Assembly (NCBI RefSeq): GCF_954871325.1
Contig: NC_088775.1
Location: 853,473 to 917,472, forward strand
Length of the DNA: 64,000 nucleotides
From: Gordionus sp. m RMFG-2023
Lineage: Eukaryota; Nematomorpha; Gordioida; Chordodea; Parachordodidae
Reading direction: 5' to 3'
The translations under genes were made by a program, and so were the position numbers. The notes beneath the pieces are model-generated. The model did no database searches, was not told where the DNA came from, and saw only the letters and a program-made list of their open reading frames with translations. This document shows, one piece after another, positions 32,806-58,145 of this stretch (within the stretch, counting starts at the first letter, position 1; each line of letters begins with the position of its first letter).

Positions 32806-32998
32806 TAGTTTAAATGACTATTGACTGAAATATAAAGTGCCCTATAAAGATTATAACCAAAATAACATTATGTAGGTCTATTTTTCTCATAGCTGGAAGA
32901 AATACTTGGACTATTTGCCAAATCTAGAAGTTTACATAATATTATTTTAGCTAAAATCAGGACCATTTTGAAAAATCGACCGGCTTTTAACAATACTA
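32806..32998. mobile_element. hAT-type MITE, family M (copy M7)
   Basis: The body (ATTATAACCAAAATAACATT, TCATAGCTGG, ATTTGCCAAATCT, TATTTTAGCTAAAATC) is nearly that of M1 at 568-787. The right end CTTTTAACAATACTA is intact and the left end is decayed. No target duplication is left. Confidence 0.65.
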
Positions 32999-33539
32999 GT
33001 CAGTGGTATTCTTTTTTGCCCCAATATCATGATATTTAAGAAACAATTTGCTAATATTTTTTTACAATCAAAAAAAATAATTAAATTTTTTTGTATTTAA
33101 ATAAATTCTGGTCTAGCGGACAAATAATTTATATTTCGAGTAGGGCTTTTCGTGGCAAATAAAAATAAATTTCTGGCCGGGCTTGAAAAATTAGATTGGA
33201 TGCAGATCACCCTGACGATTCAGTTAACGTTACTTTAAAAAAATGTAACTTCGTAACATTATGTAAATTTATTTTTAACTGCTTTACAAAATTTTGATCC
33301 AATGAATACGAATCAGAGGAATTTGTTAGCCAGGTCCTTAAAATGAAAATAATATTTTAAAAAAATTTTTAAAAAAGTATTTAGATAGGGGGATTTAAAT
33401 ATTTTTTTTATTCCTTTGAGAGTAAAACCTTGGAGTTAAACTATAAATTTATGTTCGATATTTTTTTTTTATTATACATGTAAAATTATAGTAGAAGATA
33501 TGAATCTAGGATATAAATCTGGCCCATAGTTGGGCAAAA

Positions 33540-34115
33540 GTAAAACCCACTACATTTATGTAAAATCTAGTGAAGCCGCTAGCATGTTTCTTTATAGTTT
33601 TTTACCAAACCATGCGGTTTAGGCTAAGTTACGATGCAAAGCTCGAGAACCACGTTAGCCTTTAGCTAACGCTTATGCACCAAATATAGGGTTACGTTTA
33701 TATGATCAATTAGAACAGTTCACTACATTCGGTAAAATCTAAAAGTTCTTTGAAGCTGTTTTTTATAACACCAACCTAGGCGGTTCAGGTTTAGATCTAA
33801 TACCAAGCTCGTCAAACACGTTAGTAGATAGCTTAGGGTTATGCAACAAAGACAAGGGTTAGTGTTTATATTTAATGAGGAGAAATACTAATTTTATTAG
33901 ATACCAAACTCCACTATAGTAGGTAAAAAGATTAGCAACCAATAAGTTTCTTTTCTTTTTGCTGAACCAAACTAAGTCCTGATATCAATTAATGAACCGC
34001 ATATCGATTGGTTTGGAGCTCACAGAGAGGAAAGTTAATGTTTATAGTAGATGATGAGAAATATTAATTTTATTAGAGATCAAACCTACTACATTTGGTA
34101 AAACTTAAATCCAAT
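33540..34115. repeat. Diverged tandem repeat, unit about 172-190 bp
   Basis: CACTACATTTATGTAAAATCT (33549), CACTACATTCGGTAAAATCT (33721), CCACTATAGTAGGTAAAAAG (33911) and CTACTACATTTGGTAAAACT (34087) mark the unit starts. Each is followed by TTTCTTT..., an ACCAAAC/ACCAACCTAGGCGGTT-like part and a GGGTTA..GTTTATA part. Three units plus the start of a fourth. Confidence 0.65.
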
Positions 34116-34574
34116 ATTTTTTTAAAAAAAACTAAGCATTTCAAAAATTTTCATAAAATTAAAGTATTTTTGTTCGAGCGTATTTGTCTTTCTTTTTGTC
34201 CGTGGGTATTTATGTCAGGTGTCTTTAATTCCAAGGCATTTATGTTCGAGATTCTGGTACATCAGCTATGATGTAGATTAGCTATCTTTACTCCTAGCAT
34301 CGAAAGTATAAATGATTACAGATCGTTATGAGGGATATTTTTCAAAATTGAAAAATTACAGATGGATGTGGTAGTGGGAATAACATCTGACACAGTAGAT
34401 CCTAGCAAAAGATTTTTCTTCCACCAAGTGATCTATTTATAAATAAATCACATACGCTACTCTAATTTTCTAGAACATCAACTTCTTATAAATTTATTTT
34501 ATGATCTTATATAATAAAAGGCTTGCCACATTTTATGATTTTTGTGACAAGTGTAACAATACCCGGATTTGGAA

Positions 34575-35740
34575 CAGGGTTGCCAGGTCAACATTTTCAA
34601 ATTGTGGTAGAAATATAAAAATTGCTAAAAAAAATTTTTGCGGGCGGCCTTCGGCAGGGATTTTGAATTGACTTAATTATCCGCCTATTATTTTTTATAA
34701 TTAGTTTATATAAATACAAAGTCGGTAACTATTTTTCAAAATACAATAACATCTTGATTAATTAAAATATATTAATTTATAAAAAAAAAACCAACGATCT
34801 TTTTTAAATATAAAAAAAAACGATTTTAATTTTACAATTTAAAATATATTTTATGCGAATGTCCCTCAAAACGACAGCAATTGGAAATCTACCGTATGTG
34901 TATAACATTATAGGGATAGGCGCTTAATTATCACGTATCACGTTTAAATACATATTATACTCCAAAATAAGATATAATACAGATGCAACTACAGTTGCGG
35001 CAATTGTACTTATCTTGTAGTACAACATTCACAGAGATACTTATCATCACAATGTTGGTAGAATCATTTTTCCATAATAACGACTCTAATATAAATGAAA
35101 ATTATACTTATAGAACAAAAATGAGCAAAGCTATCATTAATGTTTTAAGACCTAAATCCAGGAGGTCAATTTTTGACGATTTGAAAGATGGGCATATATA
35201 TGCAATTCTAACAGATGCATCTATTAACGGAAATATTTCCCTTGATCTCGCTATTTCAACAAAATTAAGGTCGTTTCAATAAAACTATTAAATTTTTTCC
35301 CCTCAAATAGTGAAAAATCCAAAGACATAGCTAACCATATAATGGTAAATATATCAGATTCGAGATGATCAATAAATTGCAAGTCAGCTTTCTGATCTGA
35401 TAATGCCTCAGTGAATTTGGTAAAATCAGAGTGTATTTACAGAAGTGAGTCAGCGCAATGTTGGTTGTGATATGTTCCTAATACCCGCCATCGATAGAAT
35501 TTTAAAATTTTATAAACCTTTAAAAAATATTTTATAAATAGTCCTAACATTTTGAAAATTTTTTTCAATAATGAATGGAAGAGGTATATTTAGGAATTGC
35601 TAGAATGTGCAGTTGCAATCAGAAGAATCTTACAAAGATTCACAAAATTATACTGCAGATGTGTCCATCTTTACAGTTAAAAATTGACAATAAATTTTAT
35701 GGCGCCATTGCTAAAATTTAATTATATTTTATTTGAAATT
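34575..35740 (+). mobile_element. hAT transposon relic, plus strand, shortened
   Basis: The left end CAGGGTTGCCAGGT (34575) is typical of one hAT branch. The frame 34983-35282 encodes a transposase stretch (DDLKDGHIYAILTDASINGN), with the catalytic-region TDAS motif. It is followed in broken frames by IKFFPL, a DNASVN-like piece and NVGCD. A further block near 35490-35700 parallels the minus-strand copy. Stops and a large internal gap make it inactive. Confidence 0.65.
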
Positions 35741-35744
35741 TAAA

Positions 35745-37190
35745 TAATAGAACTAAGTGTTTACCGTCGTTATCGAGATTATAAAATTCTTGGAATGACA
35801 TATTATTCATTATTTAACCATTAGTTCGTTCTTTAATGTTGTTAAATCCGATTTCTTTCCTTTTCCAAGGCATTCCTCTTCAGACTAAAAATGCTCTCAG
35901 ATGAGGCATTAGAATGAGGTAAGGAGAAGTTTTGGCGAATCATAAAAAATAGATTGAATTACAATATCTTCAAACAAGACATCAATGTCTTTCGGTATTT
36001 TTAATATATTTATTAAATTATAAAAACCATCAATTGATGGTTTTCTGTTCCAATGTCATAATATTTATACAATTGTTAATAGAGTTATTAAAATCAAATT
36101 TTGATTGTAAATATTCTAAAATTGTCTTAATAAAAATATCTGCTTCATTTAAAAATGTATTAATTAGAGTATTATTTGAACATTTTAATATAATATTTTT
36201 AGCAATAGCGTCATAAAATTTATTATCAATTTTTAACTATAGAGATGAACAGAGCTGTAGCATGATTTTGTGATTCATATTTAATAAAGAATATTCTGAT
36301 TGCAACTGAATATTAACTGCATGCAGTAGATTTCCTACATGTGAAACGAATCCCAAATATGCTTCTGCCATTTCATACTCGAAAAATTTTTTCAAAATTT
36401 TAGGACAGCCTTTAAAATCTTTATTTAAGAAGTATTTTTTTAAAGGGTTTGTAAAATTTTAAAATTCTATCGAAGGCAGGTATTAATGACAATCACCTGA
36501 TAGGTATATATCGCAACAACTCACACCATTCCAAGTCAGACCACTTCACCACCTCTTTTAATTCATTAACTCTTTTAGTTGAACTAAATTCGTTAAAACA
36601 TTTCATCACAATTATTTCGACATCCACAGATAGTACATTCATTGCCTTCTTGCAAGAATTATGTAGTATATATGGCATATACAGCCAATTGGTATTAATT
36701 CATTTATGCTGCTTCAATTCGGTAACTTTAGCTTAAAATTTACAGAGGCATTATCAGCACAGAAAGCTGGCATGCAATCATTGACCTGAAGCTATATTAT
36801 GTGGCTAACTCAATGATATAATAACATTGGGCTAACTACATCGTTGGATTTTTCCCTATCTGAGGACAATTTTTTAACAGTTTTATTGAAATGTTCTTAT
36901 TGTTGAAATAGCGGAAGATCAAGGGAAATATTTCCCTTAATAGATACATCTGTTAGAATTGCATATGGATGCCCATCTTTCAAATCGTCTAGAATTGACT
37001 TCTAGGATTCAGGTACCAAAACAATTGTGAAAGCCTTGCTCATTTTTATTGCCACAAGTAAGGTTTGCACTTATATTGTATTCGTTAAATATCATGAGAA
37101 AAAGATTCGACCCACATTGTAATGATATATAGAGCTCTCTGAATGTTGAACTACATAATAGATGTATACGATTTCCCCAAATATAGTTTC
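35745..37190 (-). mobile_element. hAT transposon relic, minus strand, related to its neighbour
   Basis: Read on the minus strand: SILDDLKDGHPYAILTDVSI (36960), then MPYILHNSCKKAMNVLSVDV and WSDLEWCELLRYIPIR (36493-36678). A helical block with FEYEMAEAYLGFVSHVGNLL follows at about 36400-36240, then LKIDNKFYDAIAKN (36230), and near 35880 a decayed hATC block resembling PHSNASSESIFSL. The order fits the hAT transposase fold. Several stops and frame changes. It meets the plus-strand relic tail to tail. Confidence 0.7.
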
Positions 37191-38239
37191 ATTTTCAGAA
37201 TATTTTTGTATTGCAATCGATGTTAATATACTCCCCTGTACTGACTAACGGAAAAATTAAGATATTCTACATATATGAGATTGTATTCCTACATTCCTGT
37301 AAAATCAGAGTTTTAAAATCCAAAAATCGCCCTTAGTAAATGTTAAAACAAGTAACATTGTTTATTAATGGATTTTGTATTGTAGAAGACTTAAGGCTTA
37401 AAACGATATATTACACTATATTTAATATTAAATTGATGTTTTGAAAAGATATAAATGATTTTTATTTTAATATTAAATTGATGTATATATACTTTAAATA
37501 ATTATGATAACCTTTCACTTTTTTTTTTTGATCTTAGTTGAAAATAAAGAAGTTATTTATTAACATTCCTTATCTTCACGGATTCCACATTCTACAATTT
37601 ATTCTATATTATCTATTCTTGTTCATTAGTAAATGATTTAAAATTGAGAGATTCCGAATCCCCATGGATTACGAAACAAAACATGCAACTTTTATATTAA
37701 ACAATAAAAACAAAATTAATTCACAAAAAAGGATAAATAATATTGATTAACATTTAGATTTTGAATTTTATATTTCTGAGAGTAGAGATAGCTGCTTTAG
37801 TAAATTTAATTTTACTTTTAAAATTATAAATTTTATCGTTATCATTATTATAATTATATTTGAAACAGTAATTATATTCTTAGTGACCGCCATAAAATGA
37901 GATCACTATACCGAATGTTCTGGTTCTACGAGCTACTAAATCCCAACATATCCCAAATCTTATTAGCGGGTATGGTGGCTGAATTTATATCGCGGAGAAG
38001 ATGATTAGAAAATATGGATTATAAAAAATTGGAAAATAAAATATTTTATCAATATGATGGGTTAAATTAAAAATGCCTAATTTTAAAATTAATTTCTTTA
38101 ACTCATATTTAATTATATATTTTTGATGGTTAAAGTTAAATTTTTCAGTTTTTTTGGGGGGAATTTTGTTGCTACATAAACATATAATAATAGAATAATT
38201 AATTAAATTTTGCTGTTGAAATAAGTAATATATAACTAA
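37191..38239. other. Intergenic, nothing recognised
   Basis: AT-rich, between the hAT relics and the 3' end of Ig-like gene A. No supported feature. Confidence 0.5.
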
Positions 38240-38599
38240 GATTAATTACAGAAATCAAAATCTTTAAGTTACGCTATCAATATCAAATGCCGTGTACTAT
38301 ATCTTAAAATGATTTATATAGGTCTTATATTCTTAGCTCTTTTCATAACTTTAAATATACTATTATTTATAATTATTTTAGTGATAATTGATCTCAAAGT
38401 CAAGGTATATGAAAAACGATTCCTATATTATAATACTTGAAATATTTTTTATTTATTTAAAACAATATTTCATGTTTATCAAAATTCCCCAAAATTTTAT
38501 GATTTCAATTTAAACCCATAAAATTGCTATATTTACAAATTATTATGACATTATTATAACAATCAAATAAAGTTTGGTTTATCCGGAAGTCACTAATAT

Positions 38600-51267
<12,668 letters not shown>

Positions 51268-51745
51268 ATTTTCTTTGCGAGTTTTTCCGAAACAATCTTT
51301 AAAAAAAAATATATTTCAAAAATTTGTGTGTATGTTGATTTTACAATCTGTAAAAGGAAAGGGTAAAAGTGACGAATTTTAATTTCCCTGACCTTTCTTA
51401 CGAACGCCCTGCCCTTTATAACTTACAGAAATGGGACAAGAGTTCCTTTTAATCTTATCCTCAACAAGTTCCCAAGAGGTTGATTTCGGAAGATGGAAGC
51501 TAATTCCGATGAGAATCAAATTCGGAATGTTCTAGGCTATGAGTCAACTATATAACCACCCCAAACAGACAGCCCAAACATTTATAAAATTAAGTATTTA
51601 AAGCTACTAAATTAGTTTCGCAGTTTCAAAAATTTAATAATGGCGAAAGTATATATCTGCTTTAAAAGGCTGAATTATTTTTTTAAAAAAAAATTTGTAT
51701 AAAATTTTAACCCATCAAAATAGAGAAGATAAAAATGGTAATTTC
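51268..51745. other. Upstream region of Ig-like gene A
   Basis: This is where the 5' UTR and promoter of gene A should lie. CTTTTACAG near 51345 (minus reading) could be the acceptor of an untranslated first exon. No TATA element stands out in this AT-rich background. Confidence 0.35.
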
Positions 51746-52066
51746 AAGCTCCTAATTTTTAATTATAAATCTTACTCATGAATCCCTAGGTTTCAGAGGT
51801 TTAGCTCCTATTTTTAATTGTAAATCTTAACAGGTATATGTCTAACCCTAAGATAACCTACTTATAAACTCCTTGATTTCAGAAGTTTAGGCTCCTATTT
51901 TTAACTGTTAATCTTAACAGGTATATGTCTAACCCTAGGATAACCTACTTATAAACTCCTTGGTTTCAAAGGTTTAAACTCCTATTTTTAATTGTTAATC
52001 TTAACCGGTATATGTCTAACCCTAAGATAACATGCTTATCAGCTTCTAAGTTTCAGAGAAAATTTG
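51746..52066. repeat. Minisatellite, 87-bp unit, about 3.5 copies
   Basis: CTCCTATTTTTAA recurs at 51805, 51892 and 51979 (steps of 87 bp), each followed by TCTTAACAGGTATATGTCTA, ACCCTAAGATAACCTACTTA and a TTTCAGAGGTTT-like end. A shorter, diverged unit precedes at 51748. Confidence 0.85.
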
Positions 52067-52224
52067 TCGCAGAATGAGCTAGTTTTAAATACTTAACTAA
52101 ACTATAATATTAATTAACAAATTAAATTGAACCAATAAAATAAAATATAATTTTTTTATAAAAATAATTAATTAATTTACGATTAAATATTTTTTTAAAT
52201 TTTATTAATGTTTAAAATAAAACT

Positions 52225-52340
52225 GCATTGCGAATTTTTTATATAAAAAATAATATTTTTCTATAAAAAAACGATATTTTTCTATAAAAAACGATATTTT
52301 TCCATAAAAAACTTTATATTTCTATAAAAAAAAATTGAGA
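52225..52340. repeat. Short tandem repeat, about 20-bp unit
   Basis: ATATTTTTCTATAAAAAACG recurs about four times with small changes. Confidence 0.7.
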
Positions 52341-52398
52341 AAAAAATTGATAAACTGCTCGTTTACCGATTAAACAAACTGGACATATTATTAATTCA

Positions 52399-52614
52399 AT
52401 GTATCCCTCTAACGAGCGTTATTATTATTCCAACATTAAGAGAACACTCATCTTTGACACTCTCGTAGAACGGCACGGAAAACAAAATATTTCATCATTT
52501 ACTTCGACATTTAAGATTCTCGCGCCAAGTATATCTAATCGGCTATGGGCGGAAATAAGGAGTAATGAGAATATCACAAAAAAAATATATAAAGATCATC
52601 GGAATAAGGGATAA
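52399..52614 (+). other. Unassigned open frame, 71 codons
   Basis: A frame of 71 residues (RHGKQNISSFTSTFKILAP, then SNRLWAEIRSNE) with more even base use than its surroundings. I do not recognise it. It may be an exon, a retroelement piece or chance. Confidence 0.22.
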
Positions 52615-52921
52615 AGAATTAATTATTTTAAAAGTTTTTACAAAATACTCTTCATCATTGAAAAAAGAACTACTTTAAAATTTTTTTTCAAAGAGATTGC
52701 TTCGAACTCTAATTATTTCAAAACAGTTTAACACATTCTTCATTCATTTATAATATGGGTAAAAGTATCGAATGAACGACAGTGTCGGGTAAGAGTTAGT
52801 TATCTGCACATTTCCTAAAATACATTTTTCGGGCATATTCCCTCAAAATCGAAAAAATTTAGAAAACAACACTTTGACCCCCGCCCCCCCCCCACCCCCA
52901 CCCCAATCACAAATATTATGC

Positions 52922-53150
52922 TAGTGTGTTAAACTGCCCTATTAGAGCCGATTTTATTTAAAAAACGGCAAACTCAATATTTTATCCAGAAAATTATATT
53001 GCACGAAGCCTGAAGATTTTGCTTACAGAACGGCACATAGATCCGGGCGTCTTATTAGCGAAATTTCTAAGCTCGCCAATGTCTTTCTGGCTAAAATATC
53101 GAGTTAACAGTTTATAAAATCGACTCAAATCGGGCCGTATAGCAACACTA
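52922..53150. mobile_element. hAT-type MITE, family M (copy M5)
   Basis: Starts TAGTGTGTTAAACTGCCC and ends GGGCCGTATAGCAACACTA, with AAACTCAATATTTTATCC and GGCTAAAATATCGAGTTA as inner inverse parts. It lies between genes A and B. The target duplication is not clear. Confidence 0.68.
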
Positions 53151-54175
53151 CATTATAACTATATAAATAAAATAAAAATTTTACCTTATTTTTCCGATAA
53201 ATCTTCCTTCTGATTGCCAGTCTATCTTAGAAAAGTAAAACTTTTTATTTTAGATTTAATTAATTTTTTTTAAAAAATATAAAGAAATTAATAAATTTTT
53301 TATTTAAAATAAAAAGAAATTTAAAGTATCAAAATAGGTTTAAATGTACATCTACCGATTTAAAACCCTCCCCCCCCCCCACATCACCCCCCCCCTAAAC
53401 AATTATGTTTTCTTTAACCTTTTACCTATTACGAAAACAAATTTTTATAAATAACCATTTTATACTTGTACATCATATATTTTCTGGTATCCAATTTCGT
53501 TGCTTATAAGAAATAATGTTGTTTTTTTTTTCTTCAATAAACGTGTTTAATATCATGTACATATACACTTTTCTTCTGAATTTTTTTTTCTAAAATAGTA
53601 CTTATTGATGTCTGACTAGTATACTTTTACAGGTATTCTTTTATTACTTAGAGAAGAGCTTGTTAGCTACAGTTCAATCATCCATTATATTTGTATATAT
53701 CATATTATACGCTTATTAAATACCCGAAAATCAGAGATCTACATTAGAAGGTTTCTCTGGGCTTATTTTAGTTATCAGTTGATTATAGCTTTTAAATATG
53801 ATTGGCCATATTTCTAGATCAGAAAAAAAAATTAAATTGGAATTGTTTCAATTGGTATGTTTTCAAAATTTATTTAAGGAAGATTTTCTATATTGTCTAA
53901 ATTGCAGCTCTAACCTCTCTAAGGCACATAAAATTTAATGTCCTTTTTTTATGTTAGTAATAGTTGTCTAGAAATGGTTGTTAGGTGGATCCAATTTAGC
54001 CTAAATGAGCTGCTCTTTTGACACGGTGTATTGATAAAATATTACCCTGGTCAACTAACTGAAGTTTTATATTATTTCTCCTTAAAAGATTTAAACCAAT
54101 AGCTATAAATATAAACTTATATAAAATAAGATACAATTTATTTATAAAATTGATAATTATTTTAAGAGTGGATGT
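53151..54175. other. Intergenic between Ig-like genes A and B
   Basis: AT-rich with a C-rich run near 53370-53396. No supported gene. Confidence 0.5.
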
Positions 54176-54369
54176 TAAGAGAAGAGAAGAGAAGAGAGAG
54201 AGAGAGAGAAGAGAAGAGAAGAGAAGAGAGAGAGAAGAAGAAAGAGAGAAAGAGAGAGAAGAGAAGAAAGAGAAGAGAAGAGAAGAGAAGAGAGAGAGAG
54301 AAGAAGAGAGAGAGAGAAGAGAAGAAAGAGAGAGAAGAGAAGAGAAGAGAAGAGAGAGAAGAGAAGAGA
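54176..54369. repeat. GAGAA-type purine tract, about 190 bp
   Basis: Irregular GAGAA/GAGAG repeats. Arg/Glu-rich open frames across it are artefacts. Confidence 0.94.
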
Positions 54370-54577
54370 CCCAAAAATTAATAAAATTTATAAGTATAAC
54401 ATATTTTAAGATATATTTAATGGGGGGGGGGGGGGAAGGGAGATACTGAATATTCTTGATCCTAATAATTAACTTGTGTCTTTATATGTAATGTTCATTC
54501 TCAATTATGGTCCTATAAACCCCACTTTGAAAGCATTTAAGATTTTATACACAATTGGCGAATTTTCTTCGCGTTAT

Positions 54578-54661
<84 letters not shown>

Positions 54662-54663
54662 TC
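54578..54663. repeat. (TTTC)n microsatellite
   Basis: Perfect TTTC tetranucleotides. The Phe/Leu/Ser-rich frame that ends here is an artefact. Confidence 0.95.
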
Positions 54664-57149
54664 ATTTTAGTTATCTAGTTTTATAAAATATACAAGTAAA
54701 CCCCTGTAAATAATTGCTCAATTTTACATTTTTTTTTGGATATTAGAAAAAGATTACGTGATATTTTTATTTAAAAACAAGCATATATTTCTAACTATAA
54801 AAACAAATTTGAAATAATAAAATATTTCAGTATACAAAAACAAAACATCGTATAGTGGCCATCTTTACTGAGCTGAAACCTCTTTAAAATGACTATTAAC
54901 TTGGTTTCTCAAAATCGTATAGTTCATATCTTTTACCTAAAGTATAATATCTTCCAACAAAAAGAATCCAAATTAGGGAACAGTCCTATAGTGCTAAATT
55001 AAGGAAGGTTCTCAATTGTATTATTTATCCTTAATATAAAGGATATGGTTGTTTTAAGATAAACATATCTCTATAAAAATATTAAAAAATATTTCTATTT
55101 TTAATTTTAATTTTAGTAAATATATATAAAAAAAAATATATTAGCTACGGAAGTAAAATTACCTAAGAATAAATCTTGTAAGTCTTAGCAAATGTAAAAT
55201 GAAAGCATACAATATCAAAACCTTATTTAACTATTTATCGTAATAATAAAAATTTAGCAATTTCTTTAGTTGTAAAAATAAAGATATTCTTATAATAATT
55301 ATATTAAATAAAATAATTAATCTTTTATAAAAAAAAATTTTTTAAAAATCAATCTTAATTTTTAAAGAATTTTTTTTTTATATATATAAATAAATTTGAA
55401 ATAGAACAAAGTTTCGATAAAACAAAGGTTAAATTTAGTTATATATTTCATATTTGGATATGGAATTCATGGAGAGATTCGAAATCTCTGAATTTTAAAA
55501 TCATTTATTAGGGTTGATCAAATTACTTTTGAAAAATCTGATTTTGATAGGAAATTTAATCTAATGCATGTAGAAAATCTTTGCTAAAAATTTCGGACCA
55601 ATTTTCTCCGTTAAAGGTTTGTGTTTAGTTATAAATTTTAAAGGGAAAAAATTTTTAAATTTATAACAGTAGATTTTACTCTCTATATGCTGAAAAATTA
55701 TTTTCATTTGTTTTTTTTTTTTAACTTTAAACCTTTTTTTTTTGAATTTGAAAGAAATTCTCATTCCAGTAAGATGTATATTCAGCATATTTAGAATATG
55801 AAGCCTAAGCTAACTAATATTTCTCTCATGCGCATTACCAACTTTTTTTAAAAAATTTGTATTACTTATTAATCGTATTTTATAATATTATGTCAGTTAA
55901 CCTGGTAAAAGTATCATTTCAACTTTAACGACCATTATTTTAAAATGTGTAAAATAGATTTCTAATACTATACAGGTTAGAAAAAAACAGTGGAACCTCG
56001 ACTGTTGGTCTGAAGTAACTGATTTATAAGATTTACATGGGAATGCATATCTTTGAAGTAATTGGATCCATAGTAAGATAATGTGTCCACAATCGAATTA
56101 CTTTTTTTAAAAAATTTTTTTTAATTTTATTTATTGTTTTACTTCACCTATCTATATTTCTAATAGCAAATATTTCTCGTCCTATCGAAAAATTATTGAA
56201 TCTCCTTTTTAATTTTGAGGATAGGTGTTACCTTTTATTTGATACCCCATATCCAATTTTTGTTTTTCTTAACCCCCCCCCCCCTCCTTCCTCCTCTGGA
56301 CTAAATAACCCAATAAGATCAAGAATGTATACTATTATTTGAGTTAAATAAAACTTCTATTAAGTAAAAATAAATAAGGAGCCAAATCCCCTCTAAAAAA
56401 AATAATTTCTAAATATCCTCCAGGAGAGCAGATTAACAAATTTTTTTAAGGTAAATTGGCAGCCGGGGAATTCAAAAAGTAAAACTAGACAATTAACTTG
56501 CGGGAGTTGTTTCAATCAAATATCACTTTGAAATTCTTTTAATATCATTCTTAACCTCAAGTTGATAACTGTGACAAGAGTTAACGTGACAATTTGCACT
56601 TTTTTGAAATGTATCTTTCCCTTAATTATTTGACCAAAAAGATGTTTAGTATTTTAACTATTTTTATTTGAATAACCTTATAATAAAGTTTAAAATATTA
56701 TAAAGTTAATAAATAAATGTTTTTTATATTATTTTATAATATATATTTTAGATATGTGTGTTAACCTTTAATTTATCCCTAAAATCCCAGATACATTTAA
56801 AAGTATCTTTTTACTCGAGTACCTTAATTAAAATATTACTTGTTTCGAAATTTGAATTTGGCCCAGGAAGTTGCAAAGTTAGTGTGGAGTTAGCTGCTAT
56901 ATTTTGAGAACAGCTCACTATTTCAAATTAAATCGAATTAATATTAACTATAATCACAACACATCAAAAATAAATAGTTTATTGAATTTTGAGATATTTT
57001 AAAACATATAAGATTCCATCAGGTCAAGTGAAACTTTTCAGTCCTTTCTTGAGAATTTTGCTACTACACATATAATAGATAGTTTTTATGTCTCAAAATA
57101 ATTTTTTTCTGTTAGAAAATAGTAAGAGAAAGTTAAGAATATTCTAGAT
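54664..57149. other. Intergenic, nothing recognised
   Basis: 2.5 kb of AT-rich sequence upstream of gene A and downstream of gene B, with a C run near 56273. No gene, element or Ig-like exon was found on either strand. Confidence 0.5.
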
Positions 57150-58145
57150 TACCATAATCTGAAATCAAAACCCTTCAAGGTATTATACCTATATTATATG
57201 ACGTGTTTACTATATCTTAACATGTTTATTAGAGTCTTATATTATTAGCTCTACTTAGAACTTTAAGGAGTGAATTATATGAAAAACGATTCCTATATTA
57301 TAATACTTGAAATATTTTTTATTTATTTAAAACAATATTTCATGTTTATCAAAATTCCCCAAAATTTTATGATTTCAATTTAAACCCATAAAGTTCCTAT
57401 ATTTGCAAATTATTATGATATTATTATAACAATCAAGTAAAGTATGGTTTATCCGAAAGTCGTTAATATTTAAATAAAGCGAATGTCCACTACATGACGG
57501 CCTTCAATATTTAGCGGAAACGAGGGAGATTTCTTAAACAAATCTAACGTGAAACTTTTGAATACCAATTCTAGAGTATCCGTATCACAGTTGAAACCAT
57601 CTTTAGCTTCTATTTTTGTATTCTCCATTTCAATCCTTAAAGACTTAAGATAAGCACTTGGCTTGTGTTAGGAATCTTTTAGCATTTGTTAATACTGCTG
57701 TCTTGGTTGTCATGTTCAACGTTAGATTTTCCGTCCCTTGAATAAAATATAAAATTAATTATTTATTATTTATTATTTATGCTTATTACAACTTTAATAA
57801 AATATTATTGTTAAGTGGGCAAATTATGTTATTTTTAAATTTACTGTTTTCATTAACCACGAAAATAGCACAAGTCTCGGTTGCTATACAGCTATATTAT
57901 CGTGTATAGCAATGAACTACGCATAACTGGACTATCATCATAAGATATAAGGCTTAGCTCAAAAATAACATTATTTAGAAGATTCTATTACAATTATTCT
58001 AATTAATATTTTAATTTAATTATTATTATTTTTATTTTATATTATATATTTATTAATATATTTAACGTTTAATTCGTTTTAAAATGTTTTTTTTTGCATT
58101 TAAATTAATTGTAGAAAACAATGTATACTTTCAGGAAAAGTATTG

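Noticed and set aside
54150-54449. Arg/Glu-rich and Leu/Ser/Phe-rich frames on both strands
   Set aside because: They arise from the GAGAA purine tract and have no other sequence around them that looks coding.
54476-54670. Frame ending in Phe-Leu-Ser repeats
   Set aside because: Translation of the TTTC microsatellite.
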